In this document: positions 42,578-50,528 of the stretch, one piece after another
How the letters are laid out: each line of letters begins with the position of its first letter
Position numbering within the stretch: position 1 is the first letter of the stretch
Assembly: GCF_014201335.1 (NCBI RefSeq)
Contig: NZ_JACHEB010000002.1
Span: forward strand, 186,001-250,000
Direction of reading: 5' to 3'
From: Tunturiibacter gelidiferens
GTDB lineage: Bacteria; Acidobacteriota; Terriglobia; Terriglobales; Acidobacteriaceae
DNA length: 64,000 nt
The notes under the pieces: model-generated
Told to the model about the DNA's origin: nothing
What the model saw: the letters and a program-made list of their open reading frames with translations, nothing else
Database searches by the model: none
Made by a program: the position numbers and the translations under genes

Positions 42578-44200
42578 CTAGGCTATGACTTCGAAGGGGC
42601 GCATCATGTCGTTCGCTTCGTGTTCGAGGACGTGGCAGTGGTAGAGATAGTTGCCGGTGTAGCCTTCGAAACGCACGATGATGCGAGTGATGGCCTTCGG
42701 CGGGCACTGGATGGTGTCCTTCCATCCTGATTCGCTCGGAGTTGGCGGAAGGGCGTCGCTGGTGTAACGGACTTTGTTGTAGGTGTAGTAGTTGAAGACG
42801 TCGAAACGGCGGCGGTCGAGCAGTTGGAAGCGCACGAGGTGGAGGTGCAGAGGATGGGTGTCCTCAGTGAGATTGACGAACTCCCAGATCTCGGTGGTGT
42901 TGAGTTTTGGCCGCTCGGTGACGGGCTCGTGCCAGCGCTTGTGGTTGAGCAGCATGAGCATGGAGTTGCCGACCTTATCCTGATACTCGTCCAGGGTGAT
43001 GGTGCGGGTGGTGACGGCGGAGGATTCGGGGATGCGCTCGATTGTGCGAAGGTTCTTTGGAATGGAAGCAGAGGAGTTGGGCGAGGTCGTTTGGGCGGAG
43101 ACGCGGAACTGGAGGATGTCGAGTCCACCGTTGCGCAGGTGTAAAGTTTTCCCGGACGATTTGCTGAAGTCGATAAGAACGTCGCCGCGTTCTGCTGGCG
43201 CGAGGATCAGGTGCGGGATGTCGGCGGAGGTGCTGAGGAGGCCTTGATCGCTGCCGATCTGGGTAATGGGCTGCTGGGTATCGAGGGAGAGATTGAAGAA
43301 GCGGCTGTTAGCTGTGTTGAGGATGCGAAAGCGGTAGGGGCGCGGCTCGACTTCGACGTGAGGACGGATTTTGCCGTTGATGAAGATGCCGTCGCCTTCG
43401 AACTCGGAGACCCAGGGGTGCTCGGGGTCGCCGGATGTGGGGTAGAAGAGTTGGCCGTCGGCGGTGATCTCTCGATCGTAGAGAATAAGCGGAATCTCGT
43501 ATTTGCCGGAGGGGAGATGGAGCGAATCCTCTACCTCGTCGCGGACGAGGAAGAGACCGAAGAGACCGGCGTAGGTATTGAGACGGTTGAGACCCATGGC
43601 GTGATCGTGATACCAGAGGGTTGCGGCGTCCTGCTGAAGTGGGTAGACGCAGGTTCGACTCTTGCCGGGGACGAACCAGTCAGTGGGGTAGCCGTCGGCT
43701 TTGGAGGGGACACGAGCGCCGTGGACGTGCGTGGTGGTGCGGACGTCGGGGATATCGTGGCCGCAGCCGTGAAGGCTGTGATCGATAGGAAGGAAGTGTT
43801 TGGTGGGGAGATTGTTAACCCACTCGATCTCGAGGGGATGGCCGGATCGGGCTTCGATGATGGGAGCCAGTGGAGTTGGACTGTAGCTCCACATGAGGGT
43901 GGGCGCGACGTCGCGATGGATTTTAGCGTGGATCTCGCGCATGGTGATGCGGAGTTTACCAGGGTATGCAACTCCCATGGTCTGTGGCAGGGGGAGGGGG
44001 TCGACGAAGGGCGTCAGCTCAAGAACGTGAAGCATCGGGACGGTCTTGCCGGGAGCGTCAGGGATGGTTGTGCGCGGTGTCTGGTGCATGTCGCCCATCT
44101 GGACGAAGCTCTTTGCGAAGCTGTGGCGGGAACCATGGAGGAGGCCAAGGGCGGCGGTTTGTTGCAGGAAGCGTCGGCGCGACGAGCTGGAATCAGACAA
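42578..44200 (-). CDS. Multicopper oxidase (CotA/bilirubin-oxidase-like), Tat-exported
   Basis: 540 residues with three cupredoxin domains. All four copper-ligand segments are present: T-H-V-H-G, L-W-Y-H-D-H-A-M-G, H-P-L-H-L-H-L and Y-H-C-H-V-L-E-H-E. The last is followed by a Met (NDMM), the usual axial position of type-1 copper. The N-terminal SSSSRRRFLQQTAALG is a Tat signal. The start chosen is TTG at 44200, with GGAG 8 nt upstream; a longer frame begins at a GTG at 44239, but that codon lies inside the upstream terminator hairpin. It is probably a phenol, metal or bilirubin oxidase in the periplasm. Confidence 0.9.
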   Translation of the reverse strand: MSDSSSSRRRFLQQTAALGLLHGSRHSFAKSFVQMGDMHQTPRTTIPDAPGKTVPMLHVLELTPFVDPLPLPQTMGVAYPGKLRITMREIHAKIHRDVAPTLMWSYSPTPLAPIIEARSGHPLEIEWVNNLPTKHFLPIDHSLHGCGHDIPDVRTTTHVHGARVPSKADGYPTDWFVPGKSRTCVYPLQQDAATLWYHDHAMGLNRLNTYAGLFGLFLVRDEVEDSLHLPSGKYEIPLILYDREITADGQLFYPTSGDPEHPWVSEFEGDGIFINGKIRPHVEVEPRPYRFRILNTANSRFFNLSLDTQQPITQIGSDQGLLSTSADIPHLILAPAERGDVLIDFSKSSGKTLHLRNGGLDILQFRVSAQTTSPNSSASIPKNLRTIERIPESSAVTTRTITLDEYQDKVGNSMLMLLNHKRWHEPVTERPKLNTTEIWEFVNLTEDTHPLHLHLVRFQLLDRRRFDVFNYYTYNKVRYTSDALPPTPSESGWKDTIQCPPKAITRIIVRFEGYTGNYLYHCHVLEHEANDMMRPFEVIA

Positions 44201-44227
44201 CGGGTGGGCTCCGGAGTGATGTAGCGA

Positions 44228-44265
44228 GCAAAAAAGCACGCACTCCGCGGGGGAGTGCGTGCTTT
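44228..44265 (-). terminator. Strong rho-independent terminator after the AcpA-like gene
   Basis: AAAGCACGCACTCC (44233-44246) pairs perfectly over 14 bp with GGAGTGCGTGCTTT (44252-44265). Read on the minus strand it is followed by a T6 run. It ends transcription of the phosphoesterase gene at 44308-45987 just before the multicopper oxidase. Confidence 0.9.
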
Positions 44266-44307
44266 CAAGGATACGAACTGAATGTGACGGTTATGTAAAA
44301 AGCGACC

Positions 44308-45987
44308 TTAGTTGCCGTTGGCGGCTAGACCCGTGTTTGGATTGAGGACGACGACGTTGGGATTTGGAACGACCGCGCCATTGGTGAAGTTGAACATGTT
44401 GTTCAAGCTTCCTGCGACGGCATCGAAGGATCCGCTGCCGATACGAGCGCTCGACAGGAAGGTGTCTTCGATGAATTTGGTGATGGAGGACTGGTCGGTT
44501 ACGGTGTGATCTACGTAGTTCGCCTGAGACCAGGGGGAGATGACCAACAGGGGCAGACGAGGACCGTAGCCGCAGCGGCCCTGGACGGGGTTGGTGGTGG
44601 CGACACCGGCAAGCGCGTTGGATCCGTTGGCGGTGCTAGTGCTGCAGACGCCAGGGCTGGTGAATGCATCCTGCGCGGAGTTGGAACCGTTGATGATGTT
44701 GAAGAGATGGTCATACCAGCCGTCGGAGTCGTCGTACGCGATGATGATAGCGGTCGAGGACCAGAAGCTTGACGTCTGGATGGCATTGATCATGTTGACG
44801 ACGAAGAACTGCTCGTCAATGGGATCGGAGTAACCGGCGTGAGCATCCTGGTAGCCAGGGGCCTTGAGGAAGCTGACGGCGGGCATGTTGCCAGCTTCGA
44901 GAGCATCGATGAAGTCATGCGTGTCGTACTGGTGGTTTGCCTGGTCGGTCGAGCCGATGGCAGCGACTGAGGTGGGACGGAGGTGATTCAGGTTCTGGGT
45001 GCTGGTGTAGTACTGGAAGGGTTCGTGGTGCTGAATGTAGTCGTTCTTCTTGGTTTTGGTGATGGCCGAGGTGGTGGTACGGTTGCATCCGGTTGAGCCA
45101 TCGGGGTTGGTTACGGTTAGGTCGAATCCGCCTTCGAAGAAGCCCCAGGTTACCTTGGCAGCATTGAGGAGATCGCCGATGTTCTTACCGGTCATGCTGA
45201 CAGTGCCGGAGCCGGAGCAGATGTCGCCGGTCGGGTCAGCGTCGCTGTTGAGAGTGAGACCGCCTTGGCCGTCGGCTACGGTTGCGCCGGAGTTATCGGT
45301 GTCAACTGCACCGTTGGTCTGGCCGGAGACGAGGTTGATCGCGCCGGGGGTAGAAGGACCGAAGGTCGTGCCGTAGGAATGGTCGTTGAGAGCGTAGCGC
45401 TGGGCGTAGTTCCAGAGGGCAGTGGTGGTGTTGCCGTCATAGTAGCCCATGGTGAGTCCGGTTGTAGCGGTGACCGCGGGAGCGCCAGTGGACTGAGAGA
45501 GAGTGGTGGCGTTTGGTGTACCGACAGAGAGCGGGAAGAGGTCCATCTTGCCGTTGTCGAAGGCCATCTGCTCAGGGCCGTAGTCGTGGTCCTGGTCGGC
45601 TGTGGAAGCCTGAGCGATGTCGAGACGGAATGGATTGCTGGCCCCGGCGGCGTTCAGAATGTTGCGATTGGGATTGTTGTTGAGCAGGTTAGCTGAGGTC
45701 AGGTTGACTGGAACGGGAGTGTTGGCCTTGGCGGTGAACTGCGATTTGTTGCTGGGCAGGTTGGCCGCAGATGGATAGGTGCCGAAGTAGTGATCGAAGG
45801 AGATGTTTTCGCCGAAGATGACAACGACGTGCTTGATGACGGCGGAGGAGGTCGTCGGTGTCGGGGGTGTTGGGGGCGGCGTGGTGTTGGCGTTGCCATT
45901 GCCAGCAGGCGTGCTGACCGTGCCCTGGCCGCAGCCGCTGAGAATGAGGGTCGTGGTCAACGAGAGAGCTAGAAGTTTCCGAATCAT
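44308..45987 (-). CDS. AcpA/phospholipase C-like phosphoesterase lipoprotein
   Basis: 559 residues. The lipoprotein signal RKLLALSLTTTLILSGC gives Cys19, followed by a Thr/Pro linker. The alkaline-phosphatase-like phosphoesterase domain begins with VVVIFGENISFDHYFGTYP (catalytic E-N metal site), continues with ALNDHSYGTTFGPSTPGAINLVSGQ, and has the C-terminal metal motifs IIIAYDDSDGWYDH and HTVTDQSSITKFIED. This is the acid phosphatase AcpA / non-haemolytic phospholipase C family, acting on phosphate esters outside the cytoplasm. A strong terminator follows at 44228-44265. Confidence 0.88.
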   Translation of the reverse strand: MIRKLLALSLTTTLILSGCGQGTVSTPAGNGNANTTPPPTPPTPTTSSAVIKHVVVIFGENISFDHYFGTYPSAANLPSNKSQFTAKANTPVPVNLTSANLLNNNPNRNILNAAGASNPFRLDIAQASTADQDHDYGPEQMAFDNGKMDLFPLSVGTPNATTLSQSTGAPAVTATTGLTMGYYDGNTTTALWNYAQRYALNDHSYGTTFGPSTPGAINLVSGQTNGAVDTDNSGATVADGQGGLTLNSDADPTGDICSGSGTVSMTGKNIGDLLNAAKVTWGFFEGGFDLTVTNPDGSTGCNRTTTSAITKTKKNDYIQHHEPFQYYTSTQNLNHLRPTSVAAIGSTDQANHQYDTHDFIDALEAGNMPAVSFLKAPGYQDAHAGYSDPIDEQFFVVNMINAIQTSSFWSSTAIIIAYDDSDGWYDHLFNIINGSNSAQDAFTSPGVCSTSTANGSNALAGVATTNPVQGRCGYGPRLPLLVISPWSQANYVDHTVTDQSSITKFIEDTFLSSARIGSGSFDAVAGSLNNMFNFTNGAVVPNPNVVVLNPNTGLAANGN

Positions 45988-46159
45988 TTTTTTGAGGCCT
46001 CAAAATTGTGAAAATGGGTGCAGGAGCATTTCTAGGCCTCGAAAAGTCTCCGAATATGAATTGAAGTTGAACATCAGATGAATTAATAGGGGGTTACGGG
46101 AATACGAATGGAGTGTGAGTGTTGCTGTGAATATTTGACATGCCCATACAATTCAAAGG

Positions 46160-47287
46160 ATGGGATTTTCATTTGAAGTAGATAGAACTGCTGAGGGTGG
46201 AGGACGCAGGGGGCGGTTGAGGCTGCCGCATGGAGTGGTGGAGACGCCGGTGTTTATGCCGGTGGGGACGGCGGCGAGTGTGAAGGCGGTGCCTCAGAGC
46301 CTGTTGGAGGAGGTTGGTGCGGGGGGAAAAGGGGCGCAGATCATTCTGGCCAATACGTACCATTTGTATCTGCGACCGGGGCATGAGCTGGTGCGGCGAA
46401 TGGGGGGAGTGCACCGGTTTATGAGCTGGGAGCGTCCGATGTTGACCGATTCAGGTGGGTTTCAGGTTTTTAGTTTGAGTAAGTTGCGGAAGATTACGCC
46501 GGATGGGGTGGAGTTCCGGTCGCACCTGGATGGGAGCAAGCACTTCTTTTCGCCGGAGCACTCGATGGATGTGCAGATTGCGCTGGGGGCTGATATTGCG
46601 ATGGTCTTCGATGAGTGCGTGGAGACTCCGGCGACGTGGGAGCGGACGCGGGAGTCGATGGGGCTGACGCATGCCTGGGCGCAGAGGTCGAAGGATCATT
46701 TTGAGGCGACGAAGCATCTGGTGCCTTGGTTTGAGGAGACGGACGGGAAGACGCAGAGTCTGTTTGGGATTGTGCAGGGTGGGATGTATGCGGATTTGAG
46801 GAAGGAGTCGGCGGAGCGGCTGGTGGAGATGGATCTGCCGGGATATGCGATTGGTGGGCTGGCGGTGGGGGAGCCGAGGGAGGTGACGCGGGAGATGATT
46901 GCGCGGACGCTTGAGCATCTGCCGAAGGACAAGCCGCGGTATGTGATGGGGGTGGGGTATCCGGATGAGATCGAAGAGTATGCGCGGATGGGCGTGGACA
47001 TGATGGACTGTGTGCTGCCGACGCGGGCAGGGCGGCATGGGCTGCTGTTTACGTCGGAGGGCAGGCTGAATATTAAGAAGAAGGAGTATGCGGAGGATCA
47101 GGGGCCAATCGATGCGACGTGCGGATGCATGGTGTGCCGGCGGTATACGCGGGCTTATCTGCGGCATCTGTTTGCTTCGGGTGAGCCACTGAGTGCGGTG
47201 CTGAACAGCGTGCACAATATTGCTTTTTATCTGGATACGATGGAGCGGGTGAGGGCGGAGCTGGCGAGAGGAAATGTAACTAGTTGA
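46160..47287 (+). CDS. tgt: Queuine/preQ1 tRNA-guanine transglycosylase
   Basis: A 375-residue TIM-barrel enzyme that exchanges G34 for preQ1 in GU(N) anticodons. Asp97 in MLTDSGGFQVF is the substrate-binding acid and Asp283 in MMDCVLPTRAGRHG the nucleophile. The zinc site is Cys321, Cys323, Cys326 and His352 (CGCMVC...NSVHN). Length is normal. The start ATG at 46160 has AAAGG immediately upstream. It is normally followed by yajC-secD-secF; here three other genes intervene. The 3' end overlaps the convergent membrane protein by 8 bp. Confidence 0.96.
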   Translation: MGFSFEVDRTAEGGGRRGRLRLPHGVVETPVFMPVGTAASVKAVPQSLLEEVGAGGKGAQIILANTYHLYLRPGHELVRRMGGVHRFMSWERPMLTDSGGFQVFSLSKLRKITPDGVEFRSHLDGSKHFFSPEHSMDVQIALGADIAMVFDECVETPATWERTRESMGLTHAWAQRSKDHFEATKHLVPWFEETDGKTQSLFGIVQGGMYADLRKESAERLVEMDLPGYAIGGLAVGEPREVTREMIARTLEHLPKDKPRYVMGVGYPDEIEEYARMGVDMMDCVLPTRAGRHGLLFTSEGRLNIKKKEYAEDQGPIDATCGCMVCRRYTRAYLRHLFASGEPLSAVLNSVHNIAFYLDTMERVRAELARGNVTS

Positions 47288-48866
47288 GGTTGTTTTGTAC
47301 GTAGATTCGGTAGCCTAGGGGTTTCGAGGAGCTGCTGCCTGAGTTGACCATGTGCGGGGGGATTCGCTCGACGTCGAGATGGTAGTTGGCGTTGAGGTAG
47401 TCGTTGAATTGGGGCCAGCGGGCGATTTTTTTGTAGTCGTAAGCGGGGCGTGCAGTGGGTGGGTCGCAGTCGTTGCTTGAGACGACGAAGATGGATGGGG
47501 GATTCTTTGTGATTGATTGCCAGAAGGCCTCGCGTGCGTGGTCGCGTTCTGGGCCGGGTTGGGCGGAGAGCATGTAGCAGTCATAGATGAAGCCTGTGGT
47601 CTGGACGAGGCGCATGTTGTAGAGCGTGGGAATGCAGCCGTCGGCCATGTCGAGGCATTGGACACGGTTTGCGAGACTCTGGCCCCCAAGGTGATTGAGG
47701 TCGGCCCGGAGCATGGTGTCGAACTCTTGATTGTGCCAATCCTGCCAGAGGGCGTGGGCGGTTGACCCGCCTCCAATGAACACGGCGCCGATGATGACGC
47801 CTGCCATTGCTAGGCTGGGCAAAAGCCTGTTGCTGACGTTGGGGCGAAGTTGCGAAGGAGCTGGATTGGTTTGGAGGATCGTAGTGAAGTCGATTCCGGC
47901 GAGCAGGAGCAGAAATGCTTCGGAGGGATATCGATGATAGGGAAAACCTTTTTTCTGGAGGTAGAAGGAGGCTAGTCCGAAGAGGACTGCGACTAAGAGC
48001 GAGGCGCGTTCCCAGGTGATCCAATCTTTTTTGAGGAAGACGATGGGAAGCCAGAGAAGGACTACAGGAAGCATCGTGGAGGAGATGCTGTGGACGATGA
48101 GATGCGGGTAGGATCGTGCGCCGAGGAGGAGGAAGTAGGGGAGGAGTTGAGAGAGCGTCTGGAGGAAGTTGGAGACGATGTGTTGGTGATGAAGCCAGGC
48201 GAAGATCAGGAGGATGGGGATCAGCATGCCGAGGAGTCCGCTGACGATGTGGGCGACGAATGGCCGGTTTCTTCGGCGTAGTGTGATGGCTGCGAAGACA
48301 AGGACAGTTGGGGCGAGGAAGAGGACGGAGGGTTTGATGGTGGCGGCGATGCTGCAAAAGATACCGAAGAGGGCTGTCATCCACGGTTTTGTCGTTTGGG
48401 AGGGAGACGCTCTCAGGCCCGTGAAGAGGAAGGCGTATGCGATCAGCAGGCTGACGGTCATGGTGAGGTCGCGTTGACCTAACTCGATGAGGCCGTCGCG
48501 GCCGTGGATGAGCGCGAAGAGAGACGCTGCGAAGAGTGCAGCGAAGCGGCTGTAAGGTTTGCAGATGACGAACATGGCCATGGCGGAGACGGCGAGGAGG
48601 AAGAGGTCGAAGAGTCGCCAGGTGAGTGAGTCGCCGCCGAAAAGGTGCATGACTGCGCCTTCGATCAGGAGGGTGGTGGGCATGTTGGGATCGACGATGT
48701 CGCGGTAGGGCGCCATGCCGTGATCCATGAGGAAGAAGATGTAGTGCATGAGGGCGGCGTCGCCCATGAGTGGCCAGTGCCAGGTGCGGATGACGAAGAG
48801 TAGAAGGCATCCCACGAGGAACACGGAGGCGAGTGTTCGGGTGAGTGAGTAAGACCGATCCGACAT
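47280..48866 (-). CDS. GT39/PMT-like polytopic membrane glycosyltransferase
   Basis: 528 residues with about ten hydrophobic segments. GDAALMHYIFFLMDHGMAPYRDIVDPNMPTT near the N-terminus includes the first-loop acidic residue and the aromatic-rich loop found in GT-C enzymes that use polyprenyl-phosphate sugars (ArnT/PMT/GT39-like). The C-terminal 110 residues are soluble, with cysteines (VQCLDMADGCIP, SSNDCDPP). The donor and acceptor are unknown; cell-surface glycan or protein glycosylation is likely. It sits on the minus strand between tgt and yajC. Confidence 0.7.
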   Translation of the reverse strand: MSDRSYSLTRTLASVFLVGCLLLFVIRTWHWPLMGDAALMHYIFFLMDHGMAPYRDIVDPNMPTTLLIEGAVMHLFGGDSLTWRLFDLFLLAVSAMAMFVICKPYSRFAALFAASLFALIHGRDGLIELGQRDLTMTVSLLIAYAFLFTGLRASPSQTTKPWMTALFGIFCSIAATIKPSVLFLAPTVLVFAAITLRRRNRPFVAHIVSGLLGMLIPILLIFAWLHHQHIVSNFLQTLSQLLPYFLLLGARSYPHLIVHSISSTMLPVVLLWLPIVFLKKDWITWERASLLVAVLFGLASFYLQKKGFPYHRYPSEAFLLLLAGIDFTTILQTNPAPSQLRPNVSNRLLPSLAMAGVIIGAVFIGGGSTAHALWQDWHNQEFDTMLRADLNHLGGQSLANRVQCLDMADGCIPTLYNMRLVQTTGFIYDCYMLSAQPGPERDHAREAFWQSITKNPPSIFVVSSNDCDPPTARPAYDYKKIARWPQFNDYLNANYHLDVERIPPHMVNSGSSSSKPLGYRIYVQNNLN

Positions 48867-48941
48867 TGCTTCGATGCTCCTGTGCGTGCCGCCACTTCGC
48901 GGGCAAACCTTTATTAAAGTATCGCTCGAATGCGGGATTGG

Positions 48942-49442
48942 TTAGGTGAGGCGCAGGGAGGCGTGGTCTTGTTTCAGTTCGACGCAGAGTGCTTCGATGA
49001 CGAGGTTGTGATCTTCGCGCTGGGGCAGACCGGAGACGGTGACGCAGCCGATGATTCCGGCGCCGGTGACGTGGATGGGGAAGCTGCCGCCGTGAGCGGC
49101 GTAGTCGGCGTCGGGCAGGTTGTAGCGTTCGCTGAAGGTGCGGCTGGTCTGCTCGAGTGCGAGCCCGATGGCGTAGGAGCTGCGGTGAAAGCGGGCGACT
49201 ACGTTCGATTTGCGCTGCACCCAGCGGGGATTGTCGGGAGTGGTGCCGGCGAGAGCGGTGTAAAAGAGTGGTTGGTGGGGCTGGCCGAAGCGGCGAATAT
49301 CGATCACGAGGGATTGGTTGCGGGAGAGTGCCAGTTCGCGGAGGCTTTGGCCGAGACGCCAGGCGGTGTCGTAGTCGAAGCTGGAGAAGTGGAGTTCTGC
49401 TTCCTGACGAGCGATGGCGGCGAGGTCTTCTGCGATGGGCAT
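48942..49442 (-). CDS. UPF0303 (heme-degrading-domain-like) protein
   Basis: 166 residues with the UPF0303/GlcG-HbpS-like fold: FSSFDYDTAWRLGQSLRELA, LVIDIRRFGQPLFYTALAGT-type strands, RWVQRKSNVVARFHRSSYAIGL and HGGSFPIHVTGAGIIGCVTVSG. It matches the family in length and motif order. Members are annotated as heme-degrading-domain proteins from fold similarity, but a catalytic role is not shown. No signal peptide is seen. It is encoded 75 bp upstream of the GT39-like gene in the same direction. Confidence 0.85.
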   Translation of the reverse strand: MPIAEDLAAIARQEAELHFSSFDYDTAWRLGQSLRELALSRNQSLVIDIRRFGQPHQPLFYTALAGTTPDNPRWVQRKSNVVARFHRSSYAIGLALEQTSRTFSERYNLPDADYAAHGGSFPIHVTGAGIIGCVTVSGLPQREDHNLVIEALCVELKQDHASLRLT

Positions 49443-49596
49443 GAGGGCTCTTCCTTCTACTTTTCTGGTGTGCCATTTGAATTTACGATGGCAGGTGCAG
49501 AAGACAGTTTATGAGACTGCGATCGCGGTTACTTGTGGCGAATCGTTGCGGGCGGTGAGGTTAAGCTGTTGGGGTCTTTTTCAAGAGGGGTCGAGC

Positions 49597-49911
49597 ATGA
49601 CAGCGAAGGACTATCGACGGATTGCGTTGAGCCTGCCGGGGGCTTCGGAGGGGTCGCACCAGGGGCATGCCGACTTTCGGGTGGGCGGAAAGATCTTTTG
49701 TACTCTTGCTTATGAAAAGGAAGGCTATGGCGTTCTGAAGTTGAGCCCGGAGGAGCAGGCGGGCCTTGTGGAGGATGCGCCGGAGGTGTTTTCTCCGGTC
49801 CCTGGGGGCTGGGGACGTATGGGAATGACGCGGGTGAAACTGGATGCTGTCAGCTCGGATGTGTTGGAAGGGGCGTTGAAGATGGCCTGGAAGCGACGTT
49901 TGGCCAAGTGA
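49597..49911 (+). CDS. MmcQ/YjbR family protein
   Basis: 104 residues from the ATG at 49597 (AGAGGGG upstream). It has the CyaY-like alpha/beta fold of MmcQ/YjbR proteins: RRIALSLPGASEGSHQGHADFRVGGKIFCTL, then YGVLKLSPEEQAGLV and GWGRMGMTRVKLDAVSSDVLEGALKMAWKR. The family is often called DNA-binding by fold analogy, with no defined role. Upstream in-frame codons to 49414 are antisense to the UPF0303 gene and are excluded. Confidence 0.85.
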   Translation: MTAKDYRRIALSLPGASEGSHQGHADFRVGGKIFCTLAYEKEGYGVLKLSPEEQAGLVEDAPEVFSPVPGGWGRMGMTRVKLDAVSSDVLEGALKMAWKRRLAK

Positions 49912-50073
49912 GGGCGAGGCCGCTCGCCTTGACAGGGGGTGCCGGTTACGCGATGCTTAGGGGCTAGGCACTCTTTTCCGGAGTACGCGAAGGTGCGTCC
50001 AGTTGAGCGCGCTGGGCTGTCGGTTTGCTGCCTGGGCTGGAGATGATTGAGTTGTTGAACGGAGCTTTATTTG

Positions 50074-50385
50074 ATGTTTGCGATGTGGTTGCAGAGTGCG
50101 GCGGGTGGACTGGGTAATCTGGGCAGTCTTGCACTGCCGGTACTGTTCTTTGTGGCGCTTTATTTTTTGATGATAGCGCCGAACCAGAGGAAGCAAAAAA
50201 AGTGGCAGGAGATGCTGGGTCAGTTGAAGACCGGCGACCGTGTGACCACCAATGGCGGTATTCGCGGCACAGTGCTGTCCGTAAAGGACGATCTGGTTGT
50301 CCTGCGGGTTCAGCCGGATGGGGTGAAGCTTGAGTTCGTCAAGAGCGCGATTGCCGCGGTAACGACGGACGAACAGGCTGCCTGA
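50074..50385 (+). CDS. yajC: Preprotein translocase subunit YajC
   Basis: 103 residues from the ATG at 50074 (GGAG 9 nt upstream). One TM helix (LGSLALPVLFFVALYFLMIAP) is followed by the canonical NQRKQKKWQEML and LKTGDRVTTNGGIRGTV of the YajC cytoplasmic beta domain. It is an accessory part of the SecDF-YajC holo-translocon. secD starts 143 bp downstream and the three genes should form one operon. Confidence 0.95.
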   Translation: MFAMWLQSAAGGLGNLGSLALPVLFFVALYFLMIAPNQRKQKKWQEMLGQLKTGDRVTTNGGIRGTVLSVKDDLVVLRVQPDGVKLEFVKSAIAAVTTDEQAA

Positions 50386-50528
50386 GTAGAAGATTTCAAA
50401 ATAAGCTGTACTCAATATTTAGTTGTAGGCACGTGAGATTGAACCGTTAACAACGGATGAGGAAGAAATAAGGTTAGCGGCGGCGGGACTGAAAGCCAGG
50501 CCTGCGGCTGCACCCTTCAATAAAGATC

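Noticed and set aside
46122..46160. Promoter giving a leaderless tgt mRNA (TACAAT 7 nt before the ATG)
   Set aside because: No convincing -35 at a usable distance (TTGACA is only 6 bp upstream), and an AAAGG abuts the start; evidence is too thin.
47581..49476. A 631-codon minus-strand frame
   Set aside because: It runs out of frame through the GT39-like and UPF0303 genes on the same strand and has shadow composition (Arg/His/Pro).
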